Assembly (NCBI GenBank): GCA_916613615.1
Contig: OU744730.1
Span: 5,115,582 to 5,179,581, forward strand
DNA length: 64,000 bases
Reading direction: 5' to 3'
DNA from: Steromphala cineraria
Taxonomy: Eukaryota; Mollusca; Gastropoda; Trochida; Trochidae
Both the position numbers and the translations under genes were made by a program. Positions 30,923 to 42,023 of this stretch are shown here, one piece after another. Within the stretch, counting starts at the first letter, position 1. The number at the start of each line of letters is the position of its first letter. The notes under the pieces were generated by a model that searched no databases, was not told where the DNA came from, and saw nothing but the letters and a program-made list of their open reading frames with translations.

Positions 30923-31617
30923 TCTTATATAAGCTGTGACATAATGTGGGTTTCTGCACATGTAGGTCTCCATGGAAACGAGAAAGCTGACCAGCTTGCA
31001 AAATCATCCTTATCCAAACCCTCCGTGGATCCAGTGCCAAAGGATATCTATGCTTCTGTGAATACATCAATCTATGTCCAGTGGCAAAACGACTGGGATA
31101 GGGGCAACACTGCCAGACATATGCATAGCTCATGCCCTAAAGTTGTTAAGCACGCCAAGATTCGGCGACAAAACCGGAGAGGCGAAGTGATCTTCACTCG
31201 TTTATTGTGGACTAAATGCTTACAAGCACGTTTTAGACAATGATTCATCTCCTTCGTGTGTTCATTGTTTTAATAATTGTCCAGAGACTGTCATTCATTA
31301 TCTTGTTGAATGTGAAGGGCATAAAGATCATCGTGAAGAACTCAGAGAGGTTGTTATGTCCAAATCAAATAATTTCTCACTGAGATCTATTCTTGGTGAA
31401 AATTTGATGTTTTGTGAAATCCAAAGATCAGTTTTAAATTTTGTCAAGAACACTGGCAAATATGACCTCATATAACATGTAATGCTCAATTTTAACTTTT
31501 AAATGTTTTTAACTCTCAATAATCACTCCAAGTGCCGGGCGCATGTAGGTCATATTTGGCCTAAACTTCGCCCTTAATTTCACCTACCTACCTACCTACC
31601 TACCTACCTACCTACCT
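30923..31617 (+). pseudogene. 5'-truncated LINE with RNase H and terminal finger
   Basis: ACGGGAAATTCA occurs at 30911-30922 and 31618-31629, a perfect 12-bp target duplication. The inserted 695 bp starts inside the end of an RNase H domain (MWVSAHVGLHGNEKADQLAK, a signature of RNase H-bearing LINEs). After a frameshift near 31210 it continues LNAYKHVLDND and a finger CVHCFNNCPETVIHYLVEC, ending at a stop near 31473. It closes with a short 3' UTR and an ACCT microsatellite. Dead on arrival by 5' truncation. Confidence 0.9.
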
Positions 31618-31618
31618 A
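31582..31618 (+). repeat. (ACCT)n microsatellite tail of the LINE
   Basis: Nine consecutive ACCT units end exactly at the target duplication. It serves as the 3' tail in place of poly(A), as in several LINE clades. Confidence 0.9.
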
Positions 31619-31639
31619 CGGGAAATTCAATACCAATGT

Positions 31640-32260
31640 GAGTTGTAAGTTGTAACCAAAGGTACTCATAGAAATTGAAATAACATGCTTTTGGACGTGT
31701 GTTTTTAAAGTACTCGACGTCACAGCAAATGGTAACTTTGATTTACATGTCCATGACGAAATGCACAAACCATCGAGTACCAGAAACATGGAATTCATTG
31801 GTTTTATTTATTTGAAATAATAGTATCCAAAATGAAAAGGAAGAAAAGAACGTTCGTTACTTTTTTGCTTTTCGTATTCAAGCCCTTCTTTTGACTGTAT
31901 TGCCTTGTACATGATAGGGTTGTACATTTTATGTAACATGTACCCAATCTCATCAGTAAGGAACTTGTCAGAAGAGGAAATTAGCAGATGAAAGGATTAC
32001 ATAAACCAGAAAATCAATGCTGTTGGAGACAATGATATTCCCAAAGGAGGATTTGTAGATAGAACGAATATCGGGTCATATAAACCTGCTTATAAGAGAA
32101 TTCTCATCTTGCTTGCTTACTGTACGTACAGTTATATATTGCAGGAAATATAGCAAAGATAATCTAGAGCTATTGTGGACACATTGTGATTGCTATCTTT
32201 GACCTGTGCTATTGATTCTTTGAACTGATGAGCTATCTGCTTTTCGCATCTTGTTATTTC
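31640..32260. other. No gene recognised
   Basis: AT-rich spacer with short frames only. Confidence 0.5.
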
Positions 32261-32261
32261 A

Positions 32262-32575
32262 TGGACAAAAAGGCAGATCAAGTCACTAAATGCTGATCTA
32301 ACCCCTGTTTGAATGAGTCGAGATTGCGGGCTAGAAAGGGATAAGCCTGATTTGGATTAAATCAAAGTAAGGTGTGCAATTTAAACTCATTATTTTGGCT
32401 ACTGAATCATGGCAATGGTCTGGGGACGAGCACCGCCATTTCCATGCGATGTGTCTTTTAATTTGCCGATCTTTGCTGCAAACTTTTTATCGCGTGGGGA
32501 AACTGGGGGTTCGGTCGTATTTGAACAGACGTTGGATCATCGTTTTATAACTTAATCCATATCGCGGAGAGAATG
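32262..32575. mobile_element. Degenerate M-family MITE, copy M3
   Basis: Shares AGGCAGATCAAGTCA at the left, GGCTACTGAATCATGGCAA in the middle, a GGGGAAACTG block and GGAGAGAATG at the right with copies M1, M2 and M4. The left terminus is eroded and no target duplication is visible. Confidence 0.65.
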
Positions 32576-32579
32576 TGAA

Positions 32580-35060
32580 TATGATTGTTAGCATGCAACA
32601 AATCTACAATAAAATTCTACAACATTAATCTTCAAACTTTAACTGACCTGATGCAAGTTCAGCACAAGGTTGATTTAAAGCGCAACTCCCGGGTGATTTT
32701 GCTCCAACTTCGTTCATATATCTTCACAATGCTTAGCATGTACATTTCGAAGACGTAAAAATCGCATTGATAAGATATAAGCGATCAATTCAATACACCT
32801 ATTTGCCATCACAATCAAGTATATTTCATGAAAATCGTAAAAGAAGGCAAACAACTGTATTGTTTACGTCGCGTTTTGACGTGTCGGCCATTTTGTTTTA
32901 CGGAAAAATCTCGATTGTTGCCGATGGAATGTGTGACGTCAACTGTGGAAAACACGGCCCGCAAAATGGCGTCTGTCGTATTATTAGCACTTACAGACAA
33001 TTAAACACCGAGGGTTGTAGCGGCTATACCACTTGACAAATCCATGTAAAAACTTGCAAAATGTCTGTAAATAATTCTCTGAAGCAATAGTTGAAAGGAA
33101 TAACCCCAACATTGACCATAAAATTTGATAACTATCTATTAACCAACCCGGAAATGAATCCCTTCAATAAAATCGTACAGCGAAACAATGCGATTTTCAG
33201 TTCAAATACATCTAGGAAAACATCGTTTTTTTAAATATAAACAAGTTCTTATGTATGTGGGTTTTTTTATCAGTGAAATTGCGTCTTTTGTTTCTGTCTT
33301 TTTGTAGCTTGATTTTGCAAAATACAGCTCGATACCAAAGTCAGGGTTAGAAGGACTACTTCCACAGAACACCGACAGGAAATACCAAATTATAAGAAAT
33401 GTTTAGGTTTTTTTTACATTGCAGAAAGTTTTGATTATGAATTTTTGTCCTCAAGTCCCCTTCATGACACAAAATGTTTATGCATGAAGGTAAATAATTA
33501 ACAATTAATATTTTATATGTTATAAAATATTAAATTTAGATATTTTGGCGCCTTCATATAGCTAAACTTCTGGGGATGTGCACATAGCATTCACATGTTT
33601 TTTTTATTTCCATTTGATTTTATTGCTGTTTTTCTAATTGTGGATTCTATTGAGCATTGCCTGTAAAAATAATATAAGAAGTCGTTCTGGATTCTGAATT
33701 AATACATGCACATACACTAGATATTAATAGAATAAAATTAATCCTTATATTCACTTAATATTTTGATAATTGTTTCAGACCTTTTGGTAAAAACATATAT
33801 TTGTTAATAAATAAAATGTTTTTTAATTTCTCATAAACAGGATAATTGACTGATGAAATGAAGTTATTTTGTATATCAAATTAATACTTTTAATGTTAAT
33901 TTTTTGGGGGATATCAGAGTACAGAAATAAAACAATAAATGTTTCCAGCAAGCCACTCCAAATTGTTATACCTGTCATTATTACTTGGAGTGATTGCTCA
34001 AGAAAATATGACATATTTCAGTTTGAAATAAAGAAAATAAATGTGCTGTTCATTCAAATAACAAACAATTTTTAATATCGAACATGAAATATTTTTTTAT
34101 GTTATATAAATTTTAAAAAGAAAATATTTGAGAGAAAAAACACCATGTATTGATTTTTTTTTGTTTCAATTATATTTAACAAATGCCTCATATTTGTTAA
34201 TCATGGAAAAATTCATATGAACATAAATAAAACATAAATCATCATTGTCCCAGAAATCACTGGATAAATATAAATTTTGTTCAGTCACATTTATTTCCAA
34301 AGGAATATTTCCATTTTATGTTTTACATAAAACTATTCTTGAAGGATGAAATATGCTCTTCCAATAAACATTAATATATGTATTTATGAAAAATAAAACC
34401 ATAATAAATACTTCCTTCATTGTTTGCACAAGCTTCAAAGTAAGTAAAAAATAGTAAATGTTTATTTTAGTGAGTGATGCCAGATCATGATTTTGAAATT
34501 GGAAAACAAAATTTAAATTTGATAAATTATATTTACAACGTACATGTATATTGTCGTACACTGATGTAATGGGGCTTTAGTCTATATGCCGTTTATCAAG
34601 AAATGCATGCGGCAAAACCGAACCAAAGGCAACATACTGCAAACACGGAGAGCCACGTTTCGAAAGACGGCAGATGATATTTTTGTGAAGGCTCAATATT
34701 GAAATATTTTCACACATGCAAAAGGAATTTTAATACGAAGATTGTAAATGAACTTCAAACTCTGATCGGCATACTGATACAAATACAGACGAACTATCCA
34801 CAGTTAAATATTTACATTCTACGATTTTGTCCATTCATATGAAGCTTTTGTTCTATTTGATTTTAATACTTATTAACCGCAAAAATAAAATAATTGCGTA
34901 GAAACTTTAATTTTAAGGGCATTTTAAAGTTGCTTCATTTTCATTTTCTCTCTACTCATTACATACTGACAACATAAAACAATGAAACACATATTAGTAT
35001 CTTCACTTTCTGTAGGAAACTATTAATAATAATAATATAATAACTAGGATTGACGCGTCA
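32580..35060. other. AT-rich sequence, no gene recognised
   Basis: Very AT-rich between 33500 and 34600. Frames up to 89 codons show no domain; the one at 32767-33036 has no start context or homologue that I recognise. No repeat ends recognised. Confidence 0.45.
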
Positions 35061-35064
35061 ATAC

Positions 35065-36638
35065 TTAGGTCTTCAAGACTTCCTCTTTGACCTTCACACA
35101 GTGTTTGACCTTCACATGTATTTTTGTCATGGAGGTATACAATCACTTTTTCATCATGAAAATGACCAAATTCCACATTATATTCAATATTTAAAGCTTT
35201 GCAGAAAATCCAACATGGCGGCCAATGTCAGTTATGGCATTATTCTTCAGAGAATATTATTCCTAGAAGCTTAAAAAAATTTGGTTGAATTATCTGTCAC
35301 CGTTTTTGAGATACAGTGGTTTGGAAGCTGTAATGTAAAATTGACTATTTCAGACCCCTGTATAATGTAATGAAACCTAACACTTGAACTATTGATATTT
35401 TACTGATAAGGTATATCAGAAACAATGTTGGTCTTGTTTATCCACATACAAAGATGTATGTTTTGTTTTGACAACTTAAATAGTAATGGAGTAATGAATA
35501 TTTGAACTTTATTGAAAACACTGAAATGTGAAGATTTTTAGACCCCTACTCCATGTTGGTCCCTCTAGCTCCTTAACTATGAACATTTTTATGATAAAGT
35601 GCAACATAGCAAAAGTTGTGCTTGGAATAGCGCATGTAAAAATACAATCAATTTAAAGATATCCATCTCAATAAAGAAACTGTGGAACTTTGAAATGTGC
35701 CAAAAATTAGGATTTTCAAAAAATCGCAATATTATAGGACAGGTCATGGACAGAAAAAAATTTATCATGAGTTGTTGATATTTTTTTCTGTCTACTCATT
35801 ACATCTGCTTCACAAAACATCAACGATAAAATTTCTATCTGTAACAGTTTTGGAACTAAAATTCTCAAAGTAAAATAACCCTCGAAAACTGTTGAAATCA
35901 TCGAAAAATGTAAAAAAACTCTTTATGTCCACATATTTCCTTTAATATCAACTTTTATATGATAATGATCTGTAGTGAATTTGTTCAACTATCATTGTAG
36001 AACAGAATGCAATTAACAGATTTCTTATTTGATGTTTCCTTACAGAGAAATGTCCGTTTGAACGTAACATGAAAAATGACCCTTCAAAAAAATTTCGAAC
36101 TTCAAGGGCAGATAACTCGAGTCACAGATCGAAATTAAAAATTCGCTTAGATAACTTTTTCATACACTCATTAAGCTTTCGAACGAGCTATCACACTAGT
36201 CTGTAGGTATTGCCGTTTGTGAGAAGAAGATTTTCAAAGACACGCACCGTCAGAACCGCGAAATTTCAGAAAATTTTTAGTTTTTCGAAAATAGAAAAAA
36301 ATCTATTTATACGGCCGAAAACGGCATAGAGTGCAATCGATGGAGAATGTTGTTGCCCACATTTTGGTGAAAGTTTTATGAAATTATCTCCCATAGTTAC
36401 CGATAAATTGAGGTTTAAAGTTTTGTCTTTAAGGGGAGATAACTCGAAAACAAAACGGAAATTCAAAAATCGGGCTCGACACAAAACGAGTTCATGATAC
36501 GGGCTAACATCCCTGAAAGTTTCATGAAATTCGATCGAACCGTTTCTTCAGAATACTTGCCACAAAAAACGTGCAAATAATAATAAGAAAAACACGGATA
36601 ATAACAATAGGTCTTCAGACGTAGTCTTGAAGACCTAA
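35065..36638. mobile_element. TIR/hairpin-ended element (TTAGGTCTTCAAGACT)
   Basis: TTAGGTCTTCAAGACT at 35065-35080 is inverted exactly at 36623-36638. The right end forms its own hairpin (AGGTCTTC...GAAGACCT), a feature of Helitron-like 3' ends as well as of foldback elements. It contains GGGCAGATAACTCGAG and GGGGAGATAACTCGAA words. No coding capacity. Class unresolved. Confidence 0.6.
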
Positions 36639-36639
36639 T

Positions 36640-36985
36640 TATAATAATAGTCCATTTATATAGCACATATATCCATGCACATTGCATGCTCTAAGCGCTG
36701 AGTGACATATTACCCCTGGTCTACATGTACAGAACACTCCCTAAGGAGAATACAACCGGTCGCCTGTCAGGCGCTCGAGGTTCAAATTCAGACTACCATC
36801 GTATCATTCCAGGTACCCAATTACTGCTGGGTGGACAGAGGCACGCTTCGAACTAAGTCACTTACCCAGAGTGACACCACAAGTTTCTCAACTCATGTCT
36901 CAGTGTGGGGCAGGGAATCAACCCTCCAAACTCTCAGATTACCCAGCAACGGGTTACCCACCCATCCAACGAGCTGCGCCCGTTG
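36640..36985 (-). mobile_element. Full-length tRNA-derived SINE
   Basis: Read on the minus strand it starts with a tRNA-like head: CAGCTCGTTGG (A-box type) and GGTTGATTCCC (B-box), about 45 bp apart. A central body containing ACCGGTTGTATTCTCC follows, then a tail ending TATATAAATGGACTATTATT. Partial copies are at 13411-13506 and 15715-15935. SINEs are transcribed by RNA polymerase III and moved by LINE machinery. Confidence 0.8.
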
Positions 36986-36989
36986 TTGC

Positions 36990-38280
36990 TGAACTTCTCT
37001 GATAGCGGTCGACTGAGCATTGCACAGGACCACGGGCCACCACGAGTAAGCAAAGTCTAATATTGTATATTATTATATCATGATTATTGCACATAATGCA
37101 TTAGTCTTTAATAAGTCAGGAGGATATTAAAATACGAAGGTTTCCAGGAACGAGAAAGACAAAAATAGAGGGTTGGGCCTCATGACGTTTGGCATCACCT
37201 TCTCTTATGAAGGGTTGTATTTCCTATACAATACACTATATCAACACTGACACTCTTTATCAGAAATCTCTCAACTGATATTACCAGCCCTCACATTTTG
37301 TTGTGAAAGACTTATTTTTTACTCCTATTTTTTCATCGTTTTAATTAAAATGGAACTGTTGTCAGATTTTTGTCTTCTTTAGAAAAGCTAAATTTAGTGA
37401 CATCATTAACATTTATTATGTGACGTACACAAGGTGTATACCATATTAAAACTACTTAAACCTCTAATATGATAGCATGATATAATTACATTGTACATTT
37501 TAGATAGAGTACATGTTTGAATAAAACACGCTGTTTATTGCAATATAGAAGGCGTATCATATTGAACTAAATGACATCTTTAAGGACGAGGGCTCTCACG
37601 GCTTCACGGAAAAAGACTTTCTCCAGTACTTCTAAATCCATAAGTAAGAACCAGTGACATAAACATGATAGTAATCTTCTACATAGACTCCCAGATGTAC
37701 TTTATCCTCGCGCAGACATTTATAGGATGTTACCTTATTTAGATATATGTATCAGGAAAAAGCTATAAGAGATAATGCCTAAAGACATATAACCAGTCCA
37801 TCTTGACTACATTATCTTGCATGTCTCCTCGGAAGGGATATGGAACTTCCTGATAATTTAAAGCTCACTTCTTAAAATCAACTTCAGTGATTTATTTAGA
37901 TAAACCAAGAAAGTTTGGCATTTAAATTTTGTCTTTCGTTAAAAAGGTATAATATTTTGGAACATTCATGGAAAAGTTTTCCTCAATCTTAAGAAATCAA
38001 TTTTATATAAAAAAAAATAAAATACAAACTTGAGTAGTTTGTAATCATCATACACATACTTATCAACGTGAAGAAATGATATTGTTCATACATTCCTTAC
38101 AGAATGTGAGTATCTTGAACAACGTTTTGATTTCAGTGATGTGACAAGTGACATCATGATTATGACAATATAATGATAATACTTAATGACTTAGCAGCTT
38201 TCCAAACAGGTGCTGGTATAGCTGGAGGATTAAGAGGTTTACATTAAAATTTAATGAGGTTGAACCTCATGATGGATATA
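36990..38280. other. No gene recognised
   Basis: AT-rich intergenic-type sequence; no frames, repeat ends or domains that I can support. Confidence 0.5.
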
Positions 38281-38285
38281 TAGAG

Positions 38286-38429
38286 GTTATCATGCGAGTG
38301 TGTTTTGGGATCGTAAATATCCTGCATTAGGAATAAACATTGTATTTTGCGAGCCTTGGCGAGTTAAATACATAGTGTTTATTCCTAATGCAGGATATTT
38401 ACGATCCCAAAACACACGAGCATGATAAC
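38286..38429. repeat. Long palindrome with ~60-bp arms
   Basis: GTTATCATG...TGTTTTGGGATCGTAAATAT...AATAAACA is mirrored by TGTTTATT...ATATTTACGATCCC...CATGATAAC. The loop carries GCGAGCCTTGGCGAG. Similar loop words occur in the palindromes at 8209 and 47831. Confidence 0.85.
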
Positions 38430-38439
38430 TTCTTTATCA

Positions 38440-39385
38440 TACAATGTCATTTTAAAATTTAATTCGAAAAAATGCCTGATAATACTATTTTGATAGTTGA
38501 AATTGTTTTAAGATTCGCGCATTGATATATGCAAATGAATAGAGCAATATGACTCTGACAGTGAATTGACAAAATATAATTCCTCCTTATATATGCTTTT
38601 TATTGCCGTTTGAGTTATTTTGTCACGACTCCAAAGTTTTGAAATTTTAAAAATCTATAAAATACGATGATTTAAAAATTAGACACATTTTAAATGGTCT
38701 TTGGCGGGATCGAACTGACGTTCGTTAATCCGACGTCATCGAGAGGACGAGTCAATCTCACCAAGGGGCAAGAGTTGCTTCCCTTCGCCTGCGTGACAAT
38801 GGCAGCTTGCGTTGAGACAGCGATTGAACGAACATTGATGGCCGAAGAGCTAAACTAGATGATAGTCTGTGGATTTCCGAATCCAAACTAAACAATATTA
38901 AAGTAAAGAACACCGAAGATGTGTAAATGACTTGTTTGAACATGAGACTTGAACTGCCTTTTGTACCTGTGAGTAAAATTGTTCGGTCGGTTTCATTCAA
39001 ATCGTGATGACAGTGTTTTAGGATTGCTAAGTCATACATATGGCTAAAGACCCATACAGTTTTGCTGTTATTTCTTAGATTAATATTTATGTAATGTATC
39101 ATTCATATTGTAATGCCTCTCTCCGTTACTAAAGGCGTTCAAAATGTTAACGCTTGTGACGTCATCGGAATTTTGGAAAGAAGTTCCGACCTTGACTTTT
39201 GAAATTTGCATCGGTATCCGTATATGACCCTTAGCCACGCCCAACGGATATCGAAAATATCCGTTGCCCTTTATTATGCCGAGAACACTATCCATTGTAT
39301 GATAAATGTATTTAACATAATTTTTTTTATAAAAAGTATATGTAAATGTAAGTTGTAGACATAACTAGAAGTCAACCATGCAATA
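38440..39385. other. No supported gene; one small hairpin
   Basis: Contains a perfect hairpin CAACGGATAT-ATATCCGTTG at 39242-39266. Minus-strand frames of 114 and 71 codons (38758-39295) show no domain and are not supported as genes. Confidence 0.45.
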
Positions 39386-39388
39386 TAT

Positions 39389-40914
39389 ACTCGGCAAAAA
39401 AAGAAACGCATAACAGAAAATTACTACAAAAAATCTTACTGACAAGAGGTGGTAATAGCAAATATCATAGTCGTATCTGTATAATTTTCATACAAATCAC
39501 GAGGGAATGTCTCCTCTATGTATCCCACTCGTTAAATGTCAAGAAAAACGTCAACGTCAGTGACAGCACAATGCAAAAGTCATTATCTGGTATGACCACC
39601 ATTGGCATGAATCACAGATCGGCATCATCTTGGCATGGACGCTATCAATGTCCTGATTTGACGCTGGGGAATTCTTCTCCACTCTTCCTGCAAAGCCTGA
39701 CACAGTTGTAGATGAGTCTGCGGTTGTGGCTGTCGCCGTCGTACACGTCGATCAAGATTATCCCAAAGATGCTCAATAGGATTTAAATCTGGGGATTTGG
39801 AGGGCCATGGCAGCACATTCACATTGTTGTTGGCTAGGAATTGCCTGGTGACATGAGCTGTGTGTGGTCTAGCGTTGTCATGCTGGAAGAGATGTCTCTG
39901 AACGTTGAGGACGGGAAGAAGGTGATGTTGAAGAATCTCATCTCTATAATGCACAGCAGTCAGATAACCTTGTACGTGCACCAGGTCTGTTCTACCGTCC
40001 ACTGATATTGCTCCCCACATCATGATACCTCCTCCACCAAATCGATCCACCTGAACAACACAGTTCTGTCGGAAACGTTCCCCTCGACGTCTGTAAACTC
40101 GAGCTCTTTTATCACTATGGTACAACAAGAACCGGGCTTCGTCACTAAACCATATTCGTCTCCAGTTGACAAGGTTCCACATCTGAAGACGTCGACTCCA
40201 TCGGAGACGTTCCCGGCGATGATGGCGTCTCAAAAACGGTCCAACGTAGGGTCTCATGGGTCGTATTCCGTGCTGCCATAGACGATTTCTGACGGTTTGT
40301 GCTGATAGCCGCCGAAGACCAGGGACGTTGTTTGCTGTTTAGGCGGCGCTGGTGGTTCTGTGCCTTAGATGGGTAACCCGGATGTAGCGGTCTTGTGCGG
40401 GAGTTGTCGCCCTTGGACGGCCACTTCTCGGTCGATCTCTTGTAGAGTTGAATGTCTGGAAAAGATGCAACAGTCGGGAAATCGTGCTCTGGTGAACATT
40501 CAGGTGTCGGCCAACCGCTGACTGGGACTCTCCGGCCTCTAGACGTCCGATGGCTCTGTTCTGGGCTGCAAGATCTAACCTCGGCATTTTGACTTTCAGT
40601 TTCCGGGATTGATTGCAAGTGTTTCAATGTCGGACTGCCTACCTTTAATACTCACCACTGGCAAGTGTAATTCCCCATGTGATGCACGTGCAACATGCTG
40701 ACAACTTTTTCAGCACGCACTTGTCATGATTTTGTATCAAAATCACTGTATTTTGGCAATCATTCACATGATGTTGCTTTTAGGTATTCCAATTTACTGT
40801 TTACGACATAAACATATATTCCCTAGACATTCAGGTCATAATCATGAAATTATTTAATAAAAAAATCAATTTGAAAATAAGGTTCACCTATGCGTTTCTT
40901 TTTTTGCCTAGTGT
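39389..40914 (-). mobile_element. Tc1/mariner element Tc1-B
   Basis: The inverted ends share GGCAAAAAAAGAAACGCAT, with TATAC outside, consistent with TA target sites. The left tip is two bases shorter than the right. It carries an almost intact transposase on the minus strand. Confidence 0.85.
39625..40587 (-). pseudogene. Tc1-like DD34E transposase with one nonsense codon
   Basis: Starts MPRLDLAAQN at 40587 and ends at 39625. A single TAA at 40339-40341 (codon 83) separates an N-terminal helix-turn-helix part (SQSAVGRHLNVHQSTISRLL; AT-hook-like RPRSGRP) from the catalytic part in the same frame. Catalytic motifs are FSDEARF, DNARPHTAHV and SPDLNPIEHLWD with exactly 34 residues between the second Asp and Glu; GGGGIMMWG is also present. 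Overall length about 319 residues, normal for the family. Apart from the stop codon no frame damage was found. Confidence 0.9.
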
Positions 40915-41199
40915 ATATCTTTATCATATAATGTAGGGTGTTATCGATGCAATAAAACTATCGGATAAACTTGGTATCCGATTGCCTCAAAATCTGATAA
41001 AGATGCAAATTCGGTCAAATCCGAACTATTTTATCAAAATTCCATGCATTTCATGCGAGTCCTAACCGGTCAGTAACCATTGATAACGTCGTCGGGAGTT
41101 TTCAGGTTTTGTGTTTTTTTAATCGAATAAAATATCGTACAAAATCGGTCAGGGTAAAAATTACAACTTGGTTATCGAACCATTTCAAGTTGTTTTCAT
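40915..41199. other. Spacer, nothing recognised
   Basis: Short AT-rich DNA between the Tc1-B element and the LTR retrotransposon. Confidence 0.5.
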
Positions 41200-41427
41200 C
41201 GCCAGTGCATGAGCACAATAGTGTTATAGCGTACAGAGTTACGCCCCTTTGTGTAACAGCTAGTGTGGGAAGATAGAGTCACTCCCCTTTGCGTCGCTCT
41301 CGTTTGTCCTTGCTCTCCTCCCACGTTGTGTACGGTTGGAATAAAGTTTCTCAAGAAGATTTCAGTGTCCTGTGAAATGTGGATGGTTTGTGACTAGTAT
41401 AGTAATGACCCATATACCTTAGTGGCG
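41200..41427 (+). repeat. 5' LTR
   Basis: 228 bp starting CGCCAGTGCATGAGC and ending CCTTAGTGGCG, with short inverted tips CGCCA/TGGCG. Differs from the 3' LTR at three positions that I found (about 1.3%). Contains GAATAAAG, which may act as the polyadenylation signal. Confidence 0.9.
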
Positions 41428-41447
41428 TGGTGGCAGCGTCTACGAAC
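41428..41447 (+). promoter_or_regulatory. Primer-binding site
   Basis: TGGTGGCAGCGTC begins immediately after the 5' LTR; TGG is the expected complement of a tRNA CCA end. The tRNA used was not identified. Confidence 0.6.
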
Positions 41448-41573
41448 CTTCGTTTACCGAAACTAACGAACTTTTTCATCATTATTGTGTCAGTCACTCT
41501 ATCGCAAGGTCACACAGGTCAGATAGCCAAATTGTATCTGGATAACGCCGATTTCTTCAATATTTGAGCAAAC

Positions 41574-42023
41574 ATGACAAGTACACAGCGTGCCCCGAAG
41601 CAGTGGTCCCTTAGTAGAAATGAAACGATCAATTCATTCGAAAACTGGCGTCAAAATCTACTCTACAGTCTGTTGTTAGACACCAAATTCGCACCTTTCC
41701 TAGCAGAGGGAGTCACGTGGGAAAAGAAAGGGAGAAACACACCATTGAGGGGCTTTACTGACGATGGGGGAGACGTTGAAGAGGCAAATAGACTTACTGC
41801 CAGGCAGAAAATGAACCAATTAGAACTAATGCTAGGACAAATTGCCAATTTCTGTCCTATTATTTCACGAAACACTATCATAAAAACTAGCACATCTCTG
41901 AACTCCATTTGGCATGCCATACGACTACACTTTGGATTTCAATCCACTGGGGCTCATTTCATTGATTTTGTCGATTTTAAACTTGAGTGCGATGAACGAC
42001 CGGAAGATCTATACAGCGTCTGA
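41574..42023 (+). pseudogene. gag N-terminal part, ends at a frameshift
   Basis: 149 codons ([16 protein letters not shown]...). It contains a conserved-looking capsid-type segment ([38 protein letters not shown]). The frame ends prematurely at ERPEDLY through an apparent one-base loss near 42013; the same protein continues in another frame from 42023. It would have formed the particle that packages element RNA. Confidence 0.8.
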
